Source of the DNA: Sporodiniella umbellata
Lineage: Eukaryota > Mucoromycota > Mucoromycetes > Mucorales > Rhizopodaceae
Assembly: GCA_025677835.1 (NCBI GenBank)
Contig: JAIXMR010000002.1
Location: 124,001-188,000, forward strand
Reading direction: 5' to 3'
DNA length: 64,000 nt
How positions within the stretch are numbered: the stretch's first letter is position 1; each line of letters begins with the position of its first letter. Of the stretch, positions 10,975 to 21,636 are shown one piece after another. Both the position numbers and the translations under genes were made by a program. The notes beneath the pieces were generated by a model. That model was not told the origin of the DNA and searched no databases. It was given only the letters and a program-made list of their open reading frames with translations.

Positions 10975-11756
10975 TCAAGTATATTGCATAGTGACAGCAG
11001 CTCTGTGAAATTCTCTAAAACCAATCAACGCTTCGAACTCATCTTCTGTAAGGTCCACTGCATTCTCTTCATCCGAATGGCTTGAATGACTGATATCTTC
11101 CAATCGATCTATGGAGCTAAAGAGGTCTTGAGCAGATAGCCTTCGCTTGGGCTTCCCATTGTTTACAAAGCAGGTAGGATAAGGATGAGAAGAAAAGACA
11201 ACACGGGGTGCGCTGCGACGACGTAAAGGATGACTTGAGAGGGAGCTGGGAGAGACGGCCTCATAAGAAGAAGTCTCATAGGCTCTATCTTCCGAATCAT
11301 CCGAATATCGGTGTTTTTTTGGTCTGGTTCGTTCAGGGTTTCTTTTGGTTGGATGAAGTCCATGGATAGTAGTAGTAGCAGTAGTAGTAGCAGTAGTAGA
11401 GTTGTTTCTATAAGGGCATCGCTCAGCATGTTGTCTCATATTATCATTTCGTGTAAACATCCGATGGCATCCTGGGACAATACATTGATAAGGTTTCTAA
11501 TAGAACCATTTTTTTATTTTTTATTTATTTTTTTACTTTATTATTATTATTTTTTTTCTTTGACACAAAAAAATCTTGGTCGTTTAGTTACCTCGCCCGT
11601 GTGCTTTCTTTCGTGTCGATTTAAATGTTCCTGTCGAGTGAATACCATACTGCAGTTTCCATAGCCGGTACATCGAAACACTTTGGGTCCCGAACGACGT
11701 CTAGGTTTGTGTGTAGTTTCGGAAAAATCATCTAAATCAAGGTGAGCCTTAGTCAT
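10975..11756 (-). CDS. two-finger C2H2-type zinc-finger protein, probable transcription factor
   Basis: Two exons (11756-11592 and 11496-10975) join in phase to 228 aa. Finger 1 (about residues 27-52) has C-x5-C and HLNRHERKH. The TGEKPY-type linker spans the intron (HTGE|KPYQC). Finger 2 (about 57-81) has C-x4-C and ends H-x3-C (HAERC), a C2HC form, with [10 protein letters not shown]. This pair resembles the C-terminal fingers of fungal stress and carbon regulators such as Msn2/Usv1, but here the fingers are N-terminal. The rest is Ser/Thr-rich and basic, including a short Thr/Ala repeat and PLRRRSAP, then an acidic tail ([16 protein letters not shown]) that could be an activation region. 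Target genes cannot be told. Confidence 0.85.
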
Positions 11757-12520
11757 TTTTTTTTTTAAAAAAAGGGTGTTTTAGTAATAACAATAAAAAA
11801 AAAGGGTAATAAAAGAGGAAAAAAGAAAAAGAAGTGTAAAAGGAAAAAGGATTTATATAATGTTCCTTTGTAAGAAGGGTTTCTGGTTCCTTTTTTGGAG
11901 CAAATGAGAACCAAAGTGCGTCAATAGTTTTTTTTGACATATTTCCCTGCATAAAAAGAAAGTGTATATATTATCGGGAAAAAAGTCCTTGTAAACGATC
12001 ATTTCAAACCGATCTAGCCCCCATTATCACAATTTAACCCCACAAGCAAGTATCACTAGGAAAGAAACATGTATATTTTCTTTGCTTTGCGCTCTATGTT
12101 TTTTGTATCCGTTATAACAAAATGGCGTTCAATTGCATCAGCATTTCCCTAACTCCTTTTTTTTGCACCCCACTATCGCTTTAAAAAATCTTTCAAGGGT
12201 TTTACGTTTATTTGTTTGACATTTTCGGAGGGTTTTTATTTTTTATTTTTCCGGAAAGGGATCTTTATAAAAAAAAAAAAAAACAATGTTTTTTATCGAG
12301 TTTTTGAAACAACTATCAATCAATAAAACGATATGCAAAACTAAAACCATAGAACTATTTTTTTATATAATTCTCCTGCGTAGGCGCATAATAAAAGAAG
12401 CTGTGTCTAATATGCCTTTAACCCTCTGACCAACTTTTATACAACAACCATCTGAGTATGACACCAGATATATATATACTTGAAGTGTTGTGACGGTCAT
12501 CGATATAAAAAAGAGGGGCT
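11757..12520. other. intergenic region between zinc-finger and chitin deacetylase genes
   Basis: It contains the 5' side of the zinc-finger gene and the 3' side of the deacetylase gene. It is rich in T- and A-runs. No coding signal was found. Confidence 0.5.
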
Positions 12521-12522
12521 TT

Positions 12523-12528
12523 TTTATT
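12523..12528 (-). promoter_or_regulatory. poly(A) signal of chitin deacetylase gene
   Basis: TTTATT on the + strand is AATAAA on the gene strand, and it is repeated three times within about 20 bp, about 45 nt downstream of the stop. Confidence 0.45.
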
Positions 12529-12570
12529 TTATTTTATTTGTGTATATGTATATTAAAACGTGTTATTATT

Positions 12571-13896
12571 TTAGAAAAAATAAGCAGCGGCAACAAAGGC
12601 ACCAAAGATCAAGTTGGTGGGGTTCATTTGAATACCGGCAGAAGTCAACTTGGCTTTGTTGGCAGCAAGAGGAATGGTGGTAGTACCGGCCTCAGCGACA
12701 GGGTTAGCGGCGGCAGCAGAAGAGGCGACAGCAGGTGTGGTTTCAGTAGAGACATTAGAAGCAGCGCCAAAGGGAGCAAAGCTGACAGTCTTTTCTTGGT
12801 AAGGATAAGTGATGTTCATACAGGTAGCAACATCTAAGATGTTCTTGTAAGCAGTCTTGATCTTAGGCAAGTATTCCAAAGCGAGGTCCATGGTAGTGTT
12901 ATCGATTTCATGAGTCAAGACAATTTGACCCGAGTTGGCAAAAGTACCGTTGGTACCCATGGTAACGTAGTCATCATAGGTAGCCTTGACTTGTTCAAGA
13001 GTCTTGGAAGAACCGGCGGCCCAATCGTCAGTATCAAGATCCCAGAGAACGGTAGTCAAGTTCAATTGGGTGGCGATCCAACGGACACGATCGTCTACAT
13101 CGCCAAAGGCAGGACGCCAATGAAGAGGAGTGACACCGGTAACCATCTTGATGGCCTTTTGAGTATAGTATAGTTCAGCCAAAACTTCGTCGTTGGTTAA
13201 GGTGGTCATCAAAGCGTGAGACCAGGTATGGTCTGCAATGTGATGACCAGCCTTGACACCACGTTGAGCACCGTAGGGCCAGTTGACCACGTTGGAACCA
13301 ATATAAAACATACTGGCCTTGATCTTGTTTTCCTCGAGATAATCGTAGAAAGCATTATGAGAACAGTTAGGTCCATCATCGTAAGTGAGACCCCAGGTTT
13401 CGGGTTCAGGGCAAGTGTAAATATCCTCATTGATGTTCTCGTGTTTGGGCTTGGTACAGGTAGAAGAAGACCACCAACAGTCAGGATCGCTATCGGGATA
13501 AGAGGTCATATCCAATCCACCTTCAGCAGTAGACTTACGGACCTTGATCTTGGGCATCTTGTGCCATTCGATGGACTTATTCAAGGCTTGGAATTCGGCA
13601 GTCTTGGTCATACCGTTGGAGGTGGCCACTTCCCAAAGTTTGGGCCATTCCTTTTCGTTAAAGACAAAGTTGGTAGGAGGTTGGTAGTATTTGCACTCTT
13701 GAGTAGGGTCGTAAGAAGTAGTTTGGGTAATGGCAGGAATAGTGATATTGTTGGGGTCAACAAGAGACTTGAATTGCTTCCAGTAGTCTTGAGGCTTGTC
13801 AAGAGTAGAAGAAGTCTTTGCAGGCTTCTTAGCAGCTTCAACAAAGACAGCGACTTGTAAGAGAGCAATGGCAAGAGCAGAGGTTTTAATATACAT
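12571..13896 (-). CDS. GPI-anchored chitin deacetylase
   Basis: An intronless frame of 441 aa. The NodB-type polysaccharide deacetylase domain carries all five motifs: TYDDGP (171-176, with base and metal Asp), HTWSH (223-227, metal His pair), RPAFGDVDDR (261-270), DTDDW (288-292) and LTHE (327-330). It removes acetyl groups from nascent chitin to make chitosan, a main wall polymer of Mucorales. Residues 1-22 form a signal peptide. The C-terminus has a Ser/Ala/Thr-rich stretch and a hydrophobic tail (LIFGAFVAAAYFF) typical of GPI attachment. Several N-glycosylation sites are present. The length is close to the Mucor rouxii enzyme. Strongly biased codons (for example AAG, GTC, ACC) suggest high expression. 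Confidence 0.96.
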   Translation of the reverse strand: MYIKTSALAIALLQVAVFVEAAKKPAKTSSTLDKPQDYWKQFKSLVDPNNITIPAITQTTSYDPTQECKYYQPPTNFVFNEKEWPKLWEVATSNGMTKTAEFQALNKSIEWHKMPKIKVRKSTAEGGLDMTSYPDSDPDCWWSSSTCTKPKHENINEDIYTCPEPETWGLTYDDGPNCSHNAFYDYLEENKIKASMFYIGSNVVNWPYGAQRGVKAGHHIADHTWSHALMTTLTNDEVLAELYYTQKAIKMVTGVTPLHWRPAFGDVDDRVRWIATQLNLTTVLWDLDTDDWAAGSSKTLEQVKATYDDYVTMGTNGTFANSGQIVLTHEIDNTTMDLALEYLPKIKTAYKNILDVATCMNITYPYQEKTVSFAPFGAASNVSTETTPAVASSAAAANPVAEAGTTTIPLAANKAKLTSAGIQMNPTNLIFGAFVAAAYFF

Positions 13897-14000
13897 TTTA
13901 ATAAGGAGTGTGTATGGGGTTATAAAAAGAAGGGAAAAGGGGGTGTTTTTTTTTTTCTATAAACAAAGGGAAAAAAACGAAAAAAAAAGGGCCAAAGGTT

Positions 14001-14006
14001 TTTATA
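14001..14006 (-). promoter_or_regulatory. possible TATA box of chitin deacetylase gene
   Basis: The gene strand reads CTATAAAAAC about 105 nt upstream of the start codon. This fits a core promoter, but AT-rich context makes chance matches common. Confidence 0.35.
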
Positions 14007-14598
14007 GAAAACTAGAGCGGCGAAACTGTACAAGTGTTTTATTATAGACAAATTGAGTTAATTTTTACAACAATTTAAGACGGTGACACTATATAAATGA
14101 TCTTTTTATGTGACAATCGTTCCAAAATAAGAAAAAAGGAATGAGTGACTTGTACTGCCTTTTTCTAAGAAATTGTCTACTTTTGTATTAATTCTCAAAC
14201 AAGCTTGCCTTTTTTTGTATCTTTTTTGAAAACTTAATTCCGTTTCTACCTATCGTGCCTAAATAAAAAAGAGCCTCGTTTAAACACAGAAATACAGAAA
14301 AAAAAGGAAAAAGGGAGAACCAACTTCAACAGCCTTTAAGCGCGCCAACCTATTTTTTGATTATATTTTTTGTCAGTCTCTCCTAATCGTTGATCAGTTT
14401 ACTTGCAGTTCCCGGAATATATTATAAAAACTATTTTTAAACTAAGAGTTCCTTTTCGAAACTCAACTCTAATTAGATAAATATGTGTAGTCGTCCAATA
14501 TCAAAGAACAGCTTTTTGGAAAAAGGCTGCCGTTAAAAAAAATATAATTTAGTAAAATTTTTCTTGAAGTGCAGCTTTCACTTTCTCAAAAGGCGCCT
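14007..14598. other. upstream region of chitin deacetylase, gene-free
   Basis: This stretch is AT-rich and has no coding signal. Its last 90 bases (about 14525-14611) resemble a second stretch at about 15997-16067, reported as a finding. Confidence 0.45.
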
Positions 14599-15042
14599 TT
14601 TTTTTTTTTGAAAAAAAAAAAGATAGAATCGCTTTTCACCCTTTACTCTACTTCCCATTTGCCTATATACACAGTTGAACAATGGAGTGCAGTAAAGAGT
14701 ACACGTGGTAAGGGGTATGTACAACGTTGTACACTTGACAACTCATTAGGTTTGCATAGTTTGCCCTTAAAGCAAGCTTTCTGTCAACGTAGTTTACTTT
14801 CGACATCTTCCTTCCCTTCCTTTTTTTTTTTTTACAAAAAAAATAATATGAAAAACGACACAGGATCTCAAATAGTTAAGATTAATAGCGCCTCTTTGTT
14901 TTTTTTTTCTTTTCTTTTTTTATGGTTTAAAAGAGAGAAAATGTACGCTACAGATTTGAAGTAAGCGTGCACTGAACCCTGATAGACCAGTAAAAAAACA
15001 ACTTCCCTGCATAACAACGCATAACATTACTTTACCCAAGAC
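14599..15042 (+). repeat. 444-bp inverted repeat, left copy
   Basis: This segment is matched in reverse orientation at 18707-19150. By eye the copies are the same except in homopolymer lengths and at the extreme ends. It begins with T12-G-A11, then GATAGAATCGCTTTTCACCC, holds the 16-bp palindrome TGTACAACGTTGTACA (14718-14733), and ends near CATTACTTTACCCAAGAC. No gene is recognised in it. Confidence 0.9.
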
Positions 15043-17087
15043 TTCAAAATATGCATAGAATTAATAGAAAAGAAGACTTAACCTAATGTGTTAGGGCGAA
15101 TGCTATACAAATCAAACGAGAACAAAAGCAACTGCCAGACATGTATATATATATATATATATATATAAAGGCATGCCCTTTTTGGCAGGCAAAAACAGGC
15201 CAGCCTGACAACCGCAGTAGTCTGGCCATCCCGTTGGGCCTTAGATAAACAAGACAGTTCCTTCACAACACTGAAATATTACAGCTTTTTTTTCTTTAAT
15301 ATAACTAAATAAATTCTTTTCGGCCAAGTTTTGAAATACCCAAGCAAATAAAAGAGAAGCTTTTTAGAAACGTCTTGATGAATGCAAGTAATATAAAAGA
15401 CAGACAAGTTATTTATCTAGAAATAGGTGCTGGTCTTTAAAAAAGCAGCTTTTTTTGTTATTAAAAGGGTTAAAAGCTTTCTTTTTTTTAGCCACTAAAT
15501 ATTTAGTAGTACTTATTTGTCTTTCTAAATACTGAGCAAACAGCTATAAAAGAGAAAAGAGTGTTTTTGACAAGTTAATAAATATATAAAAAAAAAAAAC
15601 AGAAAAGCAAAATCACGTTTTTCATGTATTTTTTTCATTTCATTTTGGTTTTGAGAGGTAGCTTTAGTGACTACACGTGCTTTGTAGGTACCATACGATT
15701 CAAGAAAGGAGACATTAAATTTTTTTATAGTAAAGCGCTTACAACTCAGATAGCAAGAAGGAGAAGCCCCATTCTTCTCGCTTGAAGAAAAAAAAAGAAG
15801 CAACCAGTTCTCTTTCTCCCACCTCGTTTAAGAGGAAAGGCTTTGAATTACTGCTGTTGTCTATAGCAAGCACAAAATAAAAGGCGAAAAATGCCATTGT
15901 CTTGCGGCCAAAATCAAATACTCCGCGGATAATGCACGGACAACACCACCTGTGTGAGCACGCAATTACAAACAGTCGGGCTTTTTTTTTGGAAGCATAG
16001 CGGCCATTAAAAAAATCTCAAAATGCGGTTTTCATTTCCATAAAAGGCAGCCTTTTTTTTTTTTTTTGAACTTCAAGCCATTTATCAGTGGTGAACAATG
16101 CTTTTAATTATTGGGTATTTATCTAAATAGATTTTCCATCTGAAAGTTTTTTTGAAAAATTTTACAGAGTGCTGGCCTCTGAAGAATGAGGAGGAAGATA
16201 AATAGAGTTGTGCTCTCTTTAGTTATAAGCCAATCTATCTCTTTAACTGTCTGAATAGGCTCATATAGTGACTCTTCAATCAAGGAAAGTAAAAAAGCTC
16301 TTCAAATTACTCATAAAGACTACAGGTTGCCTTGACTGTAAATCTCCTCGGAATTTGTCAATAGCTGGTTAAGCGATTTTCTTGTGTTTCGCGAAAGTTT
16401 ATCTAAATAGCAAGAAAAGGTTTTGTACTGGCGAATAAATTCTGTCAAAGTTCGCCTTTTAAAATTCCAATTCGTTTGATTTTAGTCGTATAAATTCTAC
16501 ATCTTTTTTATAAACTTCAGTCAATAAAAACACTTTTTTTTTTTAAAAAAAAACATCAGTCAACCATCAACCAAGTATATTCTTTTTAAACTGTCCGTCT
16601 TTTCTTTCTTCTTCCCATTTATGCTCATAATCTGTTTTGTTTTTACTTACTGCTTCATTTGTAAGTTCTATTGTTTTGAAGTAATAAACATGCCATACTA
16701 TCTCCTCTAGTCGTATTCATCTAAGCTTCTTTTCCTCTCTATTCCTCCCTCATTTTGTCTGCTTGACCGCCCGAACCTTAACACAACGTTATAAAAATTT
16801 AATTCATCCTCCTTATTCTCTGCTTTATTTCTTGCTCATCAGAAACACTGTCTTTTCCATCGTCATAGAAAAAGTTTGACTCGTTCAAAACAATAAAACA
16901 AATGTTGTGTTTATTAAACTAAATCTCGCCTGATATAAACGTGAATTACTAATATACTAGAGTAAAAGGAATATTTTTAATAGTAAAAAGAGTAAGTGAT
17001 ATAGATTTGGCTAAGGCAACAAACTTTCTTCATAGAAAAGGTCGGCCACTGATCTCATTTAAAATATGCAATACACAATTTGTAACC
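15043..17087. other. interior of the inverted-repeat unit, left part, gene-free
   Basis: It contains a (TA)n microsatellite near 15145-15168 and many homopolymer runs, including T12/A9 near 16532-16552. No coding region with a protein-like composition was found. Confidence 0.5.
15145..15168. repeat. (TA)n microsatellite
   Basis: About eleven TA/AT steps in a row, just inside the left inverted repeat. Confidence 0.8.
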
Positions 17088-18294
17088 TTAACAGGAACAG
17101 GCCCTGGGTTTTCTTTTTTTTATCACTTGCGTCATTACTTTCTGTTCTTGTAGAGATGCAAAAAGATCCGCAACAAATTTAAAAGCTTCTTCCGATGATA
17201 CACAATTATTGAAAATATTTGGAACATCCGCATACCATGCTTTGTTTTGGACATAGCCGTCAATATTGGTATATTTCATTTTTATAGAGAATACAGTTAT
17301 TGTAGTACATACACATTGAAAAGAAAACGATAAAACAACGCAAATGCTCGAAAACGAAACAGTAGCGTGACGGTGTACGAATGCAAAGCTTTGAACACAT
17401 TCCCCTGGGTGCAATTAGTATTTTCCTTAGCCATATTTCTGCTCAATTCTTTCATGATAAGACGGCTATATTCATTCATGCGACAATCTATACCATCGTG
17501 GTATTTGACAGGTGTGGTTCGTATCAATGAATCAGGATGAATCACAAATTCAATGTGTTTGTCGGTAGCAACTTTACACCATTAGAAACCAAGTAACTGG
17601 CTGAGGTCGCCGAAACATTGAAGAATTGGAACAAATCGATCAATCCAATGTGTATGTTCATACTTTGGCTGATAGCACACATAACGATGCCATTTGCTAC
17701 AAAAATTAGCTAAAGCAAATTGAACAATTTTCACTAAGGTTACGTCGTGAGCCACAATATCAGTAGACTGTAGTGGCAGCCAAAGAAAACGAGGCAAATT
17801 TGGCAATTCCACATCCAAAGTTTGCTTTAGCATGTTGTATGCAGTTAAATGTTGTTTCAAAAACACTAGATTGGCTTGATACACAATTCGCTACTTTTCA
17901 AGAAGATTTTGCTCTGGTAACAAGTGTTCGTTATGAAAATTGATTATAGTTGCAACAGCTAACAATGCGAAAATATTTTTGCTTGTGATTTTGGAACGCT
18001 TTGGCGAAAATGACTTTGTAGGCGTGTTGCGAAATAAAAGAGCGCTTTTCTTAGTTTAAATAGGAATACTAGGTATATTGGACCGCGTTTCGTGAGTAGA
18101 CTTCTTTATCCATTCGAAATCAGAGCGGCTTGTACAACATAATGTACAAACATAATGTGGGAAAGGATTCCTCGTGCTCTCATTCTTAATAATTTCTCCA
18201 TTTAATGGCGATGAGTAGTTATCGTCTTTCTCTTTAGACGACATTGGCTTGCTATTGATGTTTGAAATAAGGCGACGTAAATTGAACGCTTTTT

Positions 18295-18326
<32 letters not shown>

Positions 18327-18343
18327 TTTTTTGAAAATTTCAC
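17088..18343 (-). pseudogene. decayed protein-coding gene inside the inverted-repeat unit
   Basis: Read on the minus strand, this stretch shows consecutive protein-like pieces broken by stops and frame changes. First comes a basic start with CTLCC and DFEWIKKSTHETR (18343-18056). Next is a frame with FSPKRSKITSKN ending in a stop at about 17900. Then 17884-17582 includes FLWLPLQSTDIVAHD and HTHWIDRFVPILQCF. After one in-frame stop it continues in the same frame with FVIHPDSLIRTTPVKY and MNEYSRLIMKELS (to about 17400), and a last piece reads NIDGYVQNKAWYADVP. The non-random composition and shared frame across a stop argue for a broken gene. I do not recognise the family. Some breaks could instead be introns. 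Confidence 0.4.
18291..18332. repeat. long T-run
   Basis: About 40 nearly uninterrupted T residues with a single C, overlapping the Lys-rich start of the decayed frame. It is likely a slippage-prone site. Confidence 0.8.
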
Positions 18344-18423
18344 TCACCTTTATGGTAAAAATTGTACAAGTTTTAAAAAACCATTTGAACATAAATTGAC
18401 ATAATTTTATACTGCTTGCTCAT

Positions 18424-18558
18424 AATGAATGTTTTCCGCCAAGGTGGTAGAGGAAACGTTTTTGATGAATCTAGAAAAGAAGTACCCAGCTTTCTTCTCA
18501 ACTATTCTGAAAAATTGACGATTCTTCAAAAATACATCTTGGATAAAGAAGCTCTATG
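18424..18558 (+). other. short unrecognised reading frame
   Basis: ATG at 18424 opens 44 codons (starting MNVFRQGGRGNVFDESRKE) and stops at TGA. The composition is protein-like, but no family is recognised. It could be a first exon or a remnant associated with the inverted-repeat unit. Confidence 0.25.
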
Positions 18559-18706
18559 ATTTGATCAAAAGTTGGCCAAACAGTTTTCGAAAACCTGCGC
18601 AAAGGTAGGCGAACTTTTCATAACGTTTGTAAATTGAGAGTGAAAGTCCTGTAAACAACTTGTTTGCCTTTTATGTTACTTGTATTCATCAAGACACAAA
18701 GTCTAT

Positions 18707-19150
18707 GTCTTGAATAAAGTAATGTTATGCGTTGTTATGCAGGGAAGTTGTTTTTTTACTGGTCTATCAGGGTTCAGTGCACGCTTACTTCAAATCTGTA
18801 GCGTACATTTTCTCTCTTTTAAACCATAAAAAAAGAAAAGAAAAAAAAAACAAAGAGGCGCTATTAATCTTAACTATTTGAGATCCTGTGTCGTTTTTCA
18901 TATTATTTTTTTTGTAAAAAAAAAAAAAAGGAAGGGAAGGAAGATGTCGAAAGTAAACTACGTTGACAGAAAGCTTGCTTTAAGGGCAAACTATGCAAAC
19001 CTAATGAGTTGTCAAGTGTACAACGTTGTACATACCCCTTACCACGTGTACTCTTTACTGCACTCCATTGTTCAACTGTGTATATAGGCAAATGGGAAGT
19101 AGAGTAAAGGGTGAAAAGCGATTCTATCTTTTTTTTTTTCAAAAAAAAAA
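18707..19150 (-). repeat. 444-bp inverted repeat, right copy
   Basis: This is the reverse complement of 14599-15042, including the 16-bp palindrome at 19017-19032 and the T-run/A-run outer edge. Its inner edge overlaps a small hairpin (TCAAGACA, 9-nt loop, TGTCTTGA; 18689-18713) that the left copy lacks. Confidence 0.9.
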
Positions 19151-21636
19151 GTGATTTAAATTCCAAAAAAAAAAAAAAAGCAAGTGTCGCACTAGCCTAA
19201 ATGGCTTGAAAGCAACAAATACTTTGATTTTAAATAGTAGTTTACAGCCTAGTTGGCTGGCCTTGGTGTCCCTTATAAAAAAATATATAGATAAAAGATT
19301 GAAACGTCGAACTATATGCTAAATTAGGACCTTTTTCAAAAATAAGATGTTTTCCTGTCCCCTTTTTCCTACTTGAATTCTAGTTGTTATAAAAACCGCT
19401 TCATACTGTTTCTTTCCTTTTTTTTTTAGAAGGAGTTTGGTTCTAGTGCTCTGTCCATGATCTCGGCTAAAAGAGCTGCGCCCAAATATTTATATAAAAA
19501 TAAGTAGACCTTTAAACAAAGATATACATCTATTAGAGCCTTTGGATTTCAATACAGGCCTTTACAAAAGAATGGAATATGTGAGCTTAAAAGTTAGTGG
19601 GTTACAGGATTTTTTCGCTCACCTTTTTTTCGTATATATTTCTTAATGTGCTTTTACTGATTACAATTCTTTTATATACGAGAACATTCTGTTAGTTAGT
19701 ACGTTTATTTACAAACGAAATCAGCAATTGAACTTATAGAGTCCTTGATTTAAGAAATTCTGCTTGAGTATCAATGTCTCTAAAAGTACAAAGCAAATAC
19801 ATTCAGAAGCAATACGGACATATATTTGGTCGTCTGTAATGTGTTTCGAATTCTGACAAAGTCAAAATAATTACTTTGTTTTGTTAAACAAAAACACTAT
19901 TTTTTGAAGTTTGGTATAATTTGAAACTAGCAAGATATTTACGTATTTTCAACAGAAAGCCAAAAGCAGCGTTATCTATCCAGTTGCTTATACTGAAGTC
20001 ATAACGGCTGTGGCTCAGAGGTAAGGGGGAAAGAGTCATTTTCTAGGCAACGCTTACTTTGTTGGATGATTCATAGAGGGACATCGAGTATCAGTTGTTA
20101 TTGAAAAACATCCCCCTTATGAGTAGAACAAGTGAACATAAGCTGCCAAAAAAAAAGAGAGCAATTACTAAGAAACCTTATACTTTAGTCTATCAAATAC
20201 TTTGAAGAAGTGGAGGTTTTGAAATAAACATCTTCTTACATAAAGCTATAGTGTTTTTAAAGTTATTATGCCATAGAGTTAGTAATGTTCCAGTGCTTTG
20301 TTTTGCTGTTTAAAGTTTGATTGATTAGTGTTAATAGTGTCCATAGCTAAAGTGAGTAAAAGTAGCTTTCATCCAAGAATCTACAGTCACTATCTCCCTC
20401 AAAAGTTTATGACAATGGCTTTTGCAGCACCTTATTGGCCAACCAAAAAAAAAAAAGTATTTTTAGATGACAAAGGCTGCCAATTTTTTTTTTGAAGGAT
20501 TGTGGTACTTGTTTGTATTAAAACTATGTTTTATAATACAAATGATACAAAGTTCATGACATTCAGGTACCACCTTTATTTTTAATCTACAGAAGGCAGT
20601 TGGCTAATGTTTGCAATCTGCGGGCCTTCAAATCTGGTTACCCTTTTTTCCCTGGCTTCGGTTTTACAAGCGGAGATTGAACAAAGTAAATTTTTTTAAT
20701 GGATAGGATTTAACTCTCCAATGAAAACTCCAATGGTAAAGTAAAATAGCGCAGTTGTCTATAAGTGATATGGATAGAGAAAGAGAGAGAAGAAGAACAC
20801 GCTTATTTTTTCTTTAAAAATATATATAATATCAAAAAATGATAGCTTGTGTACAGATGCTGGGCCTTTTTTTGGGTATAGTAATCGATGTGTTACTTGA
20901 CATATGCATAGGAAAAAAAGCAAGCGTGGACTTTTCTAGATTTCAACTTATTGAAAGAAAAGTGAGTTAAAAAACATCTTGCTTTCTGAGCTAGGCTCAA
21001 GGCCGTGGATATATCAACCAAGAAGATGACAAAGCGAACAAGATCATATGATTCTTCAAATAATTATAACATTTGATTATGAGTGATTTCCTTATTTTGC
21101 ACTTTATTGTACTCTCGTAGGCAAAGGTTTTGGTAATAATAATTGTTATGTGCGATAGAGAGGCAATTAAAAAAAAGTTTATAGTGTTTGCCATTAAAAA
21201 GCGTTTTTTATTACTTTTCTTATTATAAAAAAATACTTATAAGGTATCAATTCTATTTACTGGCTACCTTTCGAACTGTCTCTGGAAGTATATGCCAGTA
21301 TAAACAGTTGATCGCGTCTTTACGTTATCGTTTCTTAAGCGTGTGTTACAAAAAGTGGCAGTGTGGAGATAGATTCATGAAATGTTTTTTTTTTTTTTTA
21401 AATGTCAACTTACGGAGCATAAAAAAGCAAAAAAAAAAGTGCGATAGTCCAAGAAAGGTAATCAAAAATGAAATATATAATTTTTTTTTTTTTGACACAC
21501 ATAGACACAAGGTTCTTTCTTGTCTACCCGACTTGTTACTTTCTCTTCATTTCTCAATTCTAGATCTGCTTTATATTTTCTTAATTTCCTTTCCTTTCTT
21601 TTTTTCTTGTGCCTCACTTCAAATTTGAATGCTTAG
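19151..21636. other. 2.5-kb gene-free AT-rich region
   Basis: No coding region or RNA gene is supported. The last few hundred bases, with T-rich tracts and TTTCTTTTCC steps near 21540-21610, probably hold the promoter of the RasGAP gene. A tRNA A-box-like string near 20006 has no partner B box. Confidence 0.5.

Larger units (their letters stand above)
14599..19150. mobile_element. candidate mobile element or inverted-duplication unit bounded by long inverted repeats
   Basis: Two 444-bp inverted copies lie 3,664 bp apart, giving a 4.55-kb unit. Long terminal inverted repeats of this sort occur in some DNA transposons, for example Mutator-like elements. The interior holds a decayed reading frame on the minus strand and a short plus-strand frame. 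I could not find a target-site duplication at the outer ends (left flank ends GGCGCC, right flank starts GTGATTTAAA), and no transposase motif (DDE, HUH or reverse transcriptase) is recognised. The alternative is two independent insertions of a short repeat in opposite orientation. Confidence 0.35.

Noticed and set aside
11749..11952. 67-codon frame upstream of the zinc-finger gene
   Set aside because: Phe/Leu/Lys-rich translation of homopolymer sequence, and it does not splice into the zinc-finger exons in phase.
13216..13860. 214-codon frame opposite the chitin deacetylase
   Set aside because: It is a mirror of biased codon use in the deacetylase gene, with no motif of its own.
14569..14964. 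131-codon frame over the left inverted repeat, with a near copy in the right repeat
   Set aside because: The two translations agree only because the repeats are the same sequence. The frame is started and ended by homopolymer runs and has no protein motif.
20006..20080. tRNA-like string (GGCTGTGGCTCAGAGG)
   Set aside because: It resembles an A box, but there is no B box (GGTTCGAATCC type) downstream and no cloverleaf pairing.
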